Positions 1-5,410 are shown, counted from the first letter of the stretch. The stretch: DNA of 5,410 nt from Bacteriovoracaceae bacterium UBA2394 (GCA_002343335.1 DDSI01000252.1:10403-15812); one strand, 5' to 3'. Numbers and translations are program-made. Notes: generated from the letters alone by a model not told the origin.

Positions 1-250
1 GAACAAGTGCTTCGAAAAAATCTACATGCTGAGAATTGAGTCCCAATTTTTGTGCAATTGATCTAGCGGTTCTAGATTTTAAATGTCTTTTGTTATCGCA
101 AAGAAGCTTTAAATAATTGGGATCGCGAAGGCCAGCCAGCTTAGCAAAGTCGCGGGTCGTAAAATTTTTGCTGACCTTCAAATAGGAGAATGCGTCCCAA
201 AGAAACTTTCGGTAATCCATGTAAGCGAACACATCCGGAAACTCTTCCAT
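1..250 (-). CDS. Partial TIGR02147/DUF4423-family putative regulator (N-terminus)
   Basis: An open frame on the minus strand begins at ATG 250-248 and runs off the left edge, giving 83 complete codons. It begins MEEFPDVFAYMDYRKFLWDA, then has a helical stretch (about residues 32-75) reading like a helix-turn-helix: TTRDFAKLAGLRDPNYLKLL, then a basic segment, then SIAQKLGLNSQHVDFFEALV. The pattern of a 'F.Y.DYR.FL' start, 'FAKLAG...PNYLKL', and 'A..LGLN....FFE.LV' fits the N-terminus of the TIGR02147/DUF4423 family, common in Fibrobacter and Bdellovibrio relatives, whose members are thought to be DNA-binding regulators but are little studied. An in-frame TAA at 263-265 lies just upstream, so 250 is the first ATG. 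No good Shine-Dalgarno is seen. The gene follows the LysR gene by 59 bp on the same strand. Its C-terminal DUF4423 part is outside the window. The family assignment is from memory of the pattern. Confidence 0.8.
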   Translation of the reverse strand, partial: MEEFPDVFAYMDYRKFLWDAFSYLKVSKNFTTRDFAKLAGLRDPNYLKLLCDNKRHLKSRTARSIAQKLGLNSQHVDFFEALV

Positions 251-309
251 CGATGAAGAATTTTACCCTGAAGTCGTCCGTTAATCCCAGAGCAAAGAAT
301 TGTGATTAC

Positions 310-1218
310 TTAGGTAAGCCAACTTTTTGAATCCTGAACCAGAAAATCGAGGAACGCTCGAATCCGTTTGGAGATTTGCTTCCCAGGCGGTGTGACCGCA
401 TACAGACTCGCCATTTCTTCCAGCGGAAATTTAGGGAGAACTTCGCGCAACTTCCCCTGGTTGATAAACCTTTGTACATCCCATCGAGAGCGAATGGCGA
501 TTCCCGCGCCCATAAGCGCAAGTTCAGTAAAGAGTAGGCCAGTCTCCGACTCGATCATTCTCTGCCTTTGAAGGTCCCCTACGCGCATGTCTACGTTCGC
601 GAATTTTATCTTTCGGAAGGCAGAGATGTAATAGACGGGCACTTCGAAGAGATCCTTGGGCGAACGAATGGGTGTCTTAAGAGAGTCCAGAAATTTGGGT
701 GATGCGCAGAGGATAAGCTGATTGGGAACAAGTTTTCGATAGATAAAATCTGCGCCTTGGGGTTCCTGAGAGCGGATCGCGACGTCGATGCCATTTTCCA
801 CAAGATCGATAATGTGATCAGAAACATGCAGGTGAAATCTCACCTTCGGATGCTTTTTTTGAAATCGAACAAATGTGCCAACAAGATGGCGGTGCGCAAA
901 GGCTGGGAAGCTTGTCATTCGAATTATACCTGAGATTTCGCCATCCTCGTTCTGCAGATGACCTTCCAGTTGATTCATTTCCTCGAGAGCAGCCTTTACC
1001 ATCGGAAAGAGTTCGCGGCCTTCTTCCGTCATAGAAGTTCTGCGCGTCGTTCTTCGAAAAAGCTGTCGTTGCAAATTGCGCTCGAGTGCAGCCACCTTCT
1101 TACTGAGAGTGGGGAGACTCAAGCCCAAACCCTTAGCCGCAGCGCTAAAATTTTGTTTCTCGGCGACTTCGTAAAAGCATTGCCACATATGGAGATCTTT
1201 TACCTGAAACGGCTGCAT
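310..1218 (-). CDS. LysR-type transcriptional regulator, CrgA-like group
   Basis: This is a cytoplasmic DNA-binding regulator of about 302 residues, the usual LysR length. The winged helix-turn-helix occupies roughly residues 5-65 (DLHMWQCFYEVAEKQNFSAA, LGLSLPTLSKKVAALE, LFRRTTRRTSMTEEG), all hallmark LysR patterns. A linker helix and the periplasmic-binding-protein-like effector domain follow from about residue 93 (GIIRMTSFPAFAHRHLVGTF; DLVENGIDVAIRSQEPQGAD; LILCASPKFL; MGAGIAIRSRW), closest in style to the CrgA-like group. The frame could be extended to a TTG at 1254, but that codon is part of a perfect -35 sequence (TTGACA) and the extra 12 codons lie in the operator, so ATG 1218 is chosen because it places the HTH at the usual distance. 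ATG 1188 is a second option but trims the HTH edge. No Shine-Dalgarno precedes 1218. The divergent reductase gene at 1299 is the probable target, and autoregulation is likely. The effector cannot be read from sequence. Confidence 0.93.
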   Translation of the reverse strand: MQPFQVKDLHMWQCFYEVAEKQNFSAAAKGLGLSLPTLSKKVAALERNLQRQLFRRTTRRTSMTEEGRELFPMVKAALEEMNQLEGHLQNEDGEISGIIRMTSFPAFAHRHLVGTFVRFQKKHPKVRFHLHVSDHIIDLVENGIDVAIRSQEPQGADFIYRKLVPNQLILCASPKFLDSLKTPIRSPKDLFEVPVYYISAFRKIKFANVDMRVGDLQRQRMIESETGLLFTELALMGAGIAIRSRWDVQRFINQGKLREVLPKFPLEEMASLYAVTPPGKQISKRIRAFLDFLVQDSKSWLT

Positions 1219-1225
1219 GCAATGG

Positions 1226-1254
1226 TTTCTATATTGGAAACAATGTGTTGTCAA
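1226..1254 (-). promoter_or_regulatory. Predicted promoter of the LysR gene
   Basis: Reading the minus strand, TTGACA (1254-1249, six of six to the sigma-70 -35 consensus) is followed by a 17-bp spacer and TAGAAA (1231-1226, four of six to the -10 consensus). TATAGA at 1233-1228 is an alternative -10 with a short 15-bp spacer. A start about 7 bp beyond the first -10 would fall at or next to ATG 1218, implying a leaderless or nearly leaderless message. The operator arms cover both the spacer and the region just upstream, so binding there would probably repress this promoter. The sigma-70 match is by eye only. Confidence 0.45.
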
Positions 1255-1274
1255 AATGGCTTATTGTTTCCAAT
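1233..1274. promoter_or_regulatory. Probable LysR operator: perfect 12-bp inverted repeat
   Basis: ATTGGAAACAAT at 1233-1244 is the exact reverse complement of ATTGTTTCCAAT at 1263-1274. The two arms are separated by 18 bp and their centres are 30 bp apart, close to three helical turns, so both can face one side of the DNA. Each arm is itself a near palindrome (ATTG-N4-CAAT). It sits centrally between the divergent LysR and reductase genes and overlaps the -35 regions of both predicted promoters. The sequence does not follow the textbook T-N11-A LysR motif closely, so the binding protein is inferred from position. Degenerate extra half-sites flank both arms (1221-1232 and 1273-1280). Confidence 0.7.
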
Positions 1275-1276
1275 TG
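1248..1276 (+). promoter_or_regulatory. Possible activator-dependent promoter of the reductase gene
   Basis: TTGTCA (1248-1253, five of six to the -35 consensus) occupies almost the same bases as the opposite-strand -35 of the LysR gene. At a 17-bp spacing the -10 position reads CAATTG (1271-1276), a very poor match, and 16 or 18 bp spacings are no better. A good -35 with a bad -10 would suit a promoter that needs the LysR protein for activity. Because no convincing -10 is visible, the exact promoter is uncertain. Its location upstream of 1299 and beside the operator is the main support. Confidence 0.25.
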
Positions 1277-1298
1277 AAACTGGCGGCAAAACGAACGC

Positions 1299-2396
1299 AT
1301 GAAAGCAATTCACACGTTACCCCTTGTTCTAGCTGCGAACTCGCTTTGCCCTCTTCAGGCTGAAGAATGCGCTCCGCTCATTCGCGCGGTGGGCTTCTAT
1401 CAATCGCGCCCGCTCACGGATCCGACGGCGCTTCTCAATGTGGAGATTGAGCGTCCCTCACCGAAGCCCCACGACATTCTTGTGCGAGTGAAGGCGATTT
1501 CGGTGAACCCGGTCGATACCAAACATCGAAAGCGCGTGGAATCGAAGGACGGCGTGCCCGTCGTTTTGGGATGGGATGTGGCGGGGATTGTCGAAAAGGT
1601 GGGCGGCGATGTCTCCGATTTCAAAGTGGGAGACGAAGTATTTTATGCGTGCGATATCACACGTCCGGGTGCGAATTCGGAATTGCATGTGGTGGATTCG
1701 CGTCTTGTCGCTCTAAAACCAAAGGAAATTTCATTCGAGGAAGCGGCCTCCATGCCCCTCACCGCTCTTACAGCATTTGAAGCCCTCTTTGAGCAATTGG
1801 GCATTCGAGTGAATGCACGAAATGAGTCGAAGACAATTCTCATTATCGGCGGTGCGGGGGGCGTGGGGTCGATGGCCATTCAGATGGCCAAGCGAGCAGG
1901 ACTTCGTGTCGTTACGACTGCCGGTAGGGCTGTGACGACCGAGTGGGTGAAGCGCATGGGCGCCGATGTGGTGCTCGACCACCATCATCCGCTGAAATTT
2001 CAAATGGACGAATTGAACATTGGCGAAGTGGACTACATCTTCAACACAGTAAGCACGTCGGACTACTGGACACAGATGGCCGACGCCATTCGACCCTTTG
2101 GACGAATTGTTTCCATCGTCGAATCCGAGCATCCACTGGATCTTCGGCTGTTTATGAAGAAGTCCGTCTCATTCTCATGGGAGCTCATGTTCACGCGATC
2201 GATGTATTCCACTCCTGATATGGAACGACAGGGAAAGATTCTGGGGATCGTGGCGGAATGGCTCCGCAGAGGTTGGCTGCAACCTACCTTGAGAAGACAC
2301 CTATCTCCCATTAATGCGGACAATCTGATCAAAGCTCATCGATTGCTGGAATCGGGGACGAGCATTGGAAAGATCGTCTTGAGCGATTGGGAATAA
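1299..2396 (+). CDS. Zinc-binding alcohol dehydrogenase/quinone reductase-like MDR protein
   Basis: A 365-residue NAD(P)H-dependent oxidoreductase of the medium-chain dehydrogenase/reductase superfamily, most like the TIGR02817 'zinc-binding alcohol dehydrogenase' group. The GroES-like substrate domain spans about residues 30-160 (ISVNPVDTKHRK at 67-78; VVLGWDVAGIVEKVG at 88-102; GDEVFYACDITRPG at 111-124). The Rossmann fold has the nucleotide loop GGAGGVGS at 184-191, then GADVVLDH at 221-228 and SWELMFTRSMYSTPDM at 293-308, typical of this group. The four-cysteine structural zinc lobe is absent and no catalytic zinc triad is apparent, so it probably acts as a zinc-free quinone/enone reductase despite the family name. 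The substrate is unknown. The first 27 residues (MKAIHTLPLVLAANSLCPLQ onward) are extra compared with relatives, which start near IRAVGF. ATG 1299 is the only upstream ATG, while GTG 1389 is an alternative. No good Shine-Dalgarno precedes either. It is divergent from the LysR gene, its likely regulator. Confidence 0.92.
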   Translation: MKAIHTLPLVLAANSLCPLQAEECAPLIRAVGFYQSRPLTDPTALLNVEIERPSPKPHDILVRVKAISVNPVDTKHRKRVESKDGVPVVLGWDVAGIVEKVGGDVSDFKVGDEVFYACDITRPGANSELHVVDSRLVALKPKEISFEEAASMPLTALTAFEALFEQLGIRVNARNESKTILIIGGAGGVGSMAIQMAKRAGLRVVTTAGRAVTTEWVKRMGADVVLDHHHPLKFQMDELNIGEVDYIFNTVSTSDYWTQMADAIRPFGRIVSIVESEHPLDLRLFMKKSVSFSWELMFTRSMYSTPDMERQGKILGIVAEWLRRGWLQPTLRRHLSPINADNLIKAHRLLESGTSIGKIVLSDWE

Positions 2397-2414
2397 GCCG
2401 TTAGAGATCTCGGG

Positions 2415-3410
2415 GTGCAAAACACCCCCTCCTTCATTTTTACATCCACCGATAAGGCTGCCGAGATTTTATCGGCGGGCGGGATTTGTGCACTTCCTAC
2501 CGAAACCGTTTACGGCTTAGCGGCATCGATCGATCGTCCAGAGGCGATCGATGCGGTTTTTCAAATTAAAGAGCGACCCTTTTTCGATCCACTCATTGTG
2601 CATGTAGGTGATGTACGAGATCTCTCGAAAGTGGCGCGAAGTATTCCTCGAGCTGCAAAGATTTTAGCGGAAACATTCTGGCCGGGGCCTTTGACTCTGG
2701 TGCTTCCGAAACGCATGGAGGTTAACTCTCGAATTACATCCGGACTCGATACGGTCGCGGTGAGGATGCCGAATCACGCCCTTTGCTTGGAAGTCATTCG
2801 AAAGGTCGGGCCCGTCTGCGCACCATCCGCAAATAAATTTGGAAAAGTTTCACCCACGACGGCTGAACATGTGGCCGAGGAATTTCCTGTACTTTCAATT
2901 TTGGAGGGAGGGGCCTGTGAAATTGGAATTGAATCTACGGTAGTGGCGGTGAGTGAAGAGACCTTTCAGGTTTTACGCCCCGGCATGATTACGGCTTTGC
3001 AGATTGAAGGCGCAGTTCGAAAGGGGGGAATTCATTTCAAAGAATCAACTCCGGAGGCACTTGAGCGATCTCCCGGTCATTTAAAACACCACTATCAACC
3101 AGCAGTTCCGCTTCTTTTGGTTTCCGACATGCAGAAGATTCCTATCGCGAGCACCGAAATTCGCCTGCCGGATGATCCGTGTCTTGCTGCCCGAGAACTC
3201 TACGCATTGATGCGAGAGGCCTCTCAACAAAGGCCCGCTCCTAAGGCACTCATTGTTCGACTGAAAGAACGGTGGCTAGAGGATCCTCAGTGGAGAGGAA
3301 TTTTGGATCGTCTCCATCGAGCAGCAACTCCCAACTATTCGAGCAAAGTGGAAGGCTCATCGGCGCTGGAAGGATTGCCGGGAACTGGATCTAGGTTGGG
3401 ATTATCGTAG
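2415..3410 (+). CDS. sua5: Threonylcarbamoyl-AMP synthase, two-domain Sua5 type
   Basis: This 331-residue enzyme makes L-threonylcarbamoyl-AMP from threonine, bicarbonate and ATP, the first step in forming t6A at position 37 of ANN-decoding tRNAs in the cytoplasm. The transfer step needs the TsaD complex, which is not encoded here. The YrdC-type catalytic domain covers about residues 8-200: ALPTETVYGLA (26-36), the KxR motif KER at 52-54, WPGPLTLVLP (89-98), VAVRMPNH (114-121), the SxN motif SAN at 138-140, GIESTVV (171-177) and LRPGMIT (187-193). The linker SPGHLKHHYQP (219-229) leads into the Sua5 C-terminal domain, recognised by LAARELYALMREAS and GILDRLHRAA (295-304), so this is long Sua5 rather than short TsaC. 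The start is GTG 2415, the only usable start between the upstream stop and the domain; GAG eight bases before it is a weak ribosome site. It lies 18 bp after the reductase gene. The last 26 or so residues are a non-family tail overlapping the convergent gene. Confidence 0.95.
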   Translation: MQNTPSFIFTSTDKAAEILSAGGICALPTETVYGLAASIDRPEAIDAVFQIKERPFFDPLIVHVGDVRDLSKVARSIPRAAKILAETFWPGPLTLVLPKRMEVNSRITSGLDTVAVRMPNHALCLEVIRKVGPVCAPSANKFGKVSPTTAEHVAEEFPVLSILEGGACEIGIESTVVAVSEETFQVLRPGMITALQIEGAVRKGGIHFKESTPEALERSPGHLKHHYQPAVPLLLVSDMQKIPIASTEIRLPDDPCLAARELYALMREASQQRPAPKALIVRLKERWLEDPQWRGILDRLHRAATPNYSSKVEGSSALEGLPGTGSRLGLS

Positions 3411-4303
3411 GAAGTAGGATCGACGAGAGAGCTCGGCTCTTCAACCATTGGGGCCGAACTGTCTTTTGCCAGTCGATCGGATTCTGCAATGGCTTCGGTA
3501 AGCGGATCAAAAAGCTTCTGTAGTCGTTCTGAGTGCAAGCGCTCAGATTTCGCCAATTGCAAATTTTTCTTTGAAAGAACGGCTTCTAGTTTCTTTTGAA
3601 ATTGATTCCACGTGGACGCTCGCAAATTGGAATCGCCAAGTTTCATCACGAGATCGATCACGGGTTGTTCGATCTCACGCGTAAATTTTCCAGCACCTAG
3701 GAATTCGCCCATTTCCTTTTTGCTCATGCGCTGAACATTTCGTTTGAGGAGTGAAAGTTTTGCAACACCTTCCACACGAATCTGATTGAGCACATCTTCG
3801 TCTCGCTTTTGAGCGGCCAATTTCATGGCTTGAGTTTCTTCCTTCACGGTGGCTCTACAATTGCCGGAATCGCCCAGAACGGATTCCTGTTTTTCAAGTA
3901 CCGCCATCATTCTTGAGAGGCTGGGAGTTTGAGATTCAAGTAAAAGGGAAATCTCTCGCTTGAACTGATCTTCAAGACCCAGTCTCTTCTGTGCACTTAA
4001 ATCACTTAAAAGAATGTGAACATCGCGGCGCCAATCTTGCATGATCTTAAGGCGACTAAAGGGCCAGGCCAAACGATCGACTTCCGAAATGACGGGCTCT
4101 AAAAATCTTTCGAAGGCGATCTGAGACTTAGAATATTCTTGCAGACGTTCAGAGTTCTGAGCGGATTCGAGCTGTTGAGTGATTTGAGATCGAAGACTTT
4201 CTTGAATGGAATCTATTTCTTGATGAATGAGCCATTCCCGCGCGCCGAGAGCGATAGCGAAGAGTAGCGCCGAAGAAACCAATAAAAAATTTCTTGAAAA
4301 CAT
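3335..4303 (-). CDS. Hypothetical membrane-anchored helical protein
   Basis: I do not recognise a family for this 322-residue protein. One hydrophobic segment at about residues 6-20 (FLLVSSALLFAIALG), preceded by a single arginine, looks like an N-terminal signal anchor or signal peptide; LGA-R at 19-22 could be a weak cleavage site. The rest, from residue 22, is charged and mostly helix-forming, rich in E, K, Q, L and S, with possible coiled-coil stretches near 30-65, 155-195 and 230-285, and a single cysteine at 149. The last 38 residues are rich in P, S, D and E and probably disordered. It is therefore probably a periplasmic or inner-membrane-tethered protein. It starts 9 bp after the ppsR stop, with AAAGAGG (4304-4310) directly touching the ATG, an unusually short spacing that suggests translation coupled to ppsR. 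Its last 76 bp overlap the end of the convergent sua5 gene. Codon-like bias and operon position support it being real. Confidence 0.75.
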   Translation of the reverse strand: MFSRNFLLVSSALLFAIALGAREWLIHQEIDSIQESLRSQITQQLESAQNSERLQEYSKSQIAFERFLEPVISEVDRLAWPFSRLKIMQDWRRDVHILLSDLSAQKRLGLEDQFKREISLLLESQTPSLSRMMAVLEKQESVLGDSGNCRATVKEETQAMKLAAQKRDEDVLNQIRVEGVAKLSLLKRNVQRMSKKEMGEFLGAGKFTREIEQPVIDLVMKLGDSNLRASTWNQFQKKLEAVLSKKNLQLAKSERLHSERLQKLFDPLTEAIAESDRLAKDSSAPMVEEPSSLVDPTSYDNPNLDPVPGNPSSADEPSTLLE

Positions 4304-4312
4304 CCTCTTTGA

Positions 4313-5146
4313 TTATCGCTCTTTCGAATCCACCAGTAAAAGAATTTCACTGGCGGTTTCTTCAACCGCTTTATTCGTTACGTCAATGATCGGCCATTTG
4401 TGACGTCGCGCCAATTGGTGCGCGGCTTCAAGTTCTTCTACAATCGTTTTAAGATCCACATAAGTGTCCGAGTGATTGGGCGCCGTACCAAGTCTGCGAA
4501 AACGAGAGCGTCGAATTCGTTCAAGCGCGCCCGCTTCGATCGTAAGAAGAATTACGCTGACGCCCGCATCATGCGCTTGAATGATGGTGCCGGAAGGTTC
4601 AACGCCGGGCACCAACGGCACGTTGGCCACCCGATATCCACGATGCGCGAGATACATGGACGTGGGTGTTTTTGAAGTTCGAGAAACACCCGTTAAAATA
4701 ATATTCGCGTCCTGCAAATCTCCCATTCGAAGTCCGTCATCATGCTTCACAGTATATTCAACGGCTTCCATACGATCGAAATAATTTACGGCTTCCACGG
4801 TATGCAAATTTCCCTGTTTCTCCGTGGGTGTGGATTCCAAGAATTCCGCAAAGAGCGGCAATGCGGGGTAAAGAATGTCGTAGCCACGAAGTCCGCGCTT
4901 TTTGATTTCAGACCAAATGGTCTTTCGCAGTTGTTCGGTAGCAAAAGTGTAAACCACAAGAAAGGGCGGTGTAAGCTGATCGAGGGTCCGAATGAGCTCG
5001 CCCTCTTGTCGGACGCGTGGAAAGCGAGAGAGCTCAATGTGCGATTTATTGAACAGGGCAAGAATTGCGCGCACGTAGTTCTCCGCCGTTTCGCAAGTCC
5101 CATCCGAAATGACTGCGATACGCTCCGAAGTTGGCCGTGATTTCAT
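4313..5146 (-). CDS. ppsR: PEP synthase/PPDK regulatory kinase-pyrophosphorylase
   Basis: A 277-residue protein of the DUF299/PPSR family, the usual length. Known members switch off PEP synthase or pyruvate phosphate dikinase by ADP-dependent phosphorylation of an active-site threonine and switch it on again by phosphate-dependent removal giving pyrophosphate. Family hallmarks are AVISDGTCETAENYVRAIL (11-29), YFDRMEAVEYTVKHDDG (122-138), the P-loop-like GVSRTSKTPTSMYLAHRGYR (153-172) leading into VANVPLVPG, and DVTNKAVEETASEIL (255-269). The frame extends to a GTG at 5170, but ATG 5146 is preferred because AAAGGA lies 8 bases before it and relatives begin close to this point. That ATG overlaps the stop of the upstream glpD-like gene as ATGA (5146-5143), so translation is probably coupled. 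Whether the target is PEP synthase or PPDK cannot be told from this protein alone, and neither enzyme is in the window. The symbol is the general family name. Confidence 0.94.
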   Translation of the reverse strand: MKSRPTSERIAVISDGTCETAENYVRAILALFNKSHIELSRFPRVRQEGELIRTLDQLTPPFLVVYTFATEQLRKTIWSEIKKRGLRGYDILYPALPLFAEFLESTPTEKQGNLHTVEAVNYFDRMEAVEYTVKHDDGLRMGDLQDANIILTGVSRTSKTPTSMYLAHRGYRVANVPLVPGVEPSGTIIQAHDAGVSVILLTIEAGALERIRRSRFRRLGTAPNHSDTYVDLKTIVEELEAAHQLARRHKWPIIDVTNKAVEETASEILLLVDSKER

Positions 5147-5410
5147 GCGACAAATCCTTTCTGATCCCACTGAAGAGATGCTTTCGTCGCTTCTATATCC
5201 GTTTGAAGCGGAGCTTGAGAGTGCTGTTCGTGTGTCTGTCGAAAGATGGCAGAAATTTTCTCTGCCGTCTCTAGCGTGGGCGACTCGTAATACAAAGCAG
5301 ATCGCCGTCGCATAAAATCAATGGGATTTAAAACCATTTCATAGTCGAGTGAAAACCGAACCTTCTCCGCAAAATCTTCTGGAAGGACCTGTGAATGGAG
5401 ATTCGGATAG
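5143..5410 (-). CDS. glpD: Partial glycerol-3-phosphate dehydrogenase (GlpD-like), C-terminal end
   Basis: The minus-strand frame is open from the right edge of the window to a TGA at 5145-5143, giving 88 codons; the in-frame ATG at 5337 is internal and not the true start. The translation contains YPNLHSQVLPEDFAEKV, then RFSLDYEMVLNPIDFMRRRS and ALYYES. The pattern of 'Y.....EM...P.DF..RR..L.Y' matches the C-terminal cap domain of FAD-dependent glycerol-3-phosphate dehydrogenases (GlpD/GlpA, DAO C-terminal domain). Those enzymes oxidise glycerol-3-phosphate to dihydroxyacetone phosphate at the membrane and pass electrons to quinone. The FAD-binding body lies outside the window. It is followed directly by ppsR with an ATGA overlap, so the two form one operon. 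The call rests on one short conserved block, and a related DAO-family enzyme is the main alternative. Confidence 0.75.
   Translation of the reverse strand, partial: YPNLHSQVLPEDFAEKVRFSLDYEMVLNPIDFMRRRSALYYESPTLETAEKISAIFRQTHEQHSQAPLQTDIEATKASLQWDQKGFVA
5155..5162 (-). promoter_or_regulatory. Ribosome binding site of ppsR (fixes start at 5146)
   Basis: Reading the minus strand, AGAAAGGA ends 8 bases before ATG 5146. It lies inside the last codons of the glpD-like gene. A GTG further upstream at 5170 has no comparable site, so this motif decides the start in favour of 5146. Confidence 0.7.

Noticed and set aside
1219..1254. TTG 1254 as the LysR start codon
   Set aside because: It is part of a perfect TTGACA -35 element and the added codons fall in the operator; the family start fits ATG 1218.
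958..1302. A 114-codon open frame on the plus strand across the LysR N-terminus and operator
   Set aside because: It is antisense to the LysR helix-turn-helix, crosses the operator and ends on the reductase start, with no ribosome site or domain pattern.
1299..1371. Lipoprotein signal at ANSLC in the reductase N-terminus
   Set aside because: The residues before Cys do not satisfy the lipobox (L-A/S-G/A-C), and a lipoprotein role does not fit a cytosolic NAD(P)H-dependent enzyme.
1731..2132. A 133-codon open frame on the minus strand
   Set aside because: It is antisense to the conserved Rossmann domain of the reductase, is rich in Cys, His and Arg as shadows often are, and has no family resemblance.
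2526..2555. Cluster of ATCGATCG-type short palindromes
   Set aside because: It encodes the conserved Sua5 segment ASIDRPEAIDA, so codon choice for Ile-Asp explains it without a repeat or binding site.
3428..3440. Hairpin AGAGC-TCG-GCTCT as a possible terminator of sua5
   Set aside because: The stem is only 5 bp, is not followed by a T-run on the plus strand, and lies within the coding sequence of the minus-strand gene.
4742..5140. A 132-codon open frame on the plus strand
   Set aside because: It lies wholly antisense to the strongly conserved ppsR gene, has no recognisable domain or ribosome site, and its composition is that of an opposite-strand shadow.

Overview
The window looks like a stretch of ordinary chromosome from a Gram-negative bacterium, most likely of the Bdellovibrio-like lineages (Bdellovibrionota/Oligoflexia). 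The best pointer is the broken gene at the left edge, whose translation fits the TIGR02147/DUF4423 family, known mainly from Fibrobacter and Bdellovibrio relatives. The other genes are widespread bacterial families and do not fix the taxon. No tRNA, rRNA, CRISPR array, insertion sequence, phage gene or attachment site was seen.

Left part (1-1298): two genes on the minus strand. The first is the N-terminal part of the TIGR02147-type putative regulator (1-250, running off the left edge). Behind a 59-bp gap lies a complete LysR-type regulator of the CrgA-like group (310-1218). The 80 bp between the LysR gene and the next, divergent gene hold a striking symmetric array: a perfect 12-bp inverted repeat (1233-1244 and 1263-1274), with GTTTC/GAAAC pentamers on each flank, laid over two back-to-back promoter-like sequences. 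This is the classic layout of a LysR regulator and its target.

Middle (1299-3410): the divergent target is a medium-chain reductase of the zinc-binding alcohol dehydrogenase/quinone reductase-like group (TIGR02817-like) with an unusual N-terminal extension. It is followed after 18 bp by a full-length two-domain Sua5/TsaC-type threonylcarbamoyl-AMP synthase, which makes the intermediate for the t6A modification of tRNAs. The two are probably co-transcribed, which would place a housekeeping tRNA modification gene behind a LysR-controlled promoter.

Right part (3335-5410): three minus-strand genes in a very tight operon. They are the C-terminal end of a GlpD-like glycerol-3-phosphate dehydrogenase (runs off the right edge), a PpsR-type bifunctional kinase/pyrophosphorylase that regulates PEP synthase or pyruvate phosphate dikinase (ATGA overlap with glpD), and a membrane-anchored helical protein of unknown function (9 bp after ppsR). 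The last gene runs 76 bp into the 3' end of the convergent sua5 gene. The operon joins entry of glycerol-3-phosphate carbon at triose phosphate with control of the pyruvate/PEP step needed for gluconeogenesis.

No clearly novel system is present. The points most worth following are the operator array, the unknown envelope protein tied to glpD-ppsR, and the coding overlap at the convergent gene ends.
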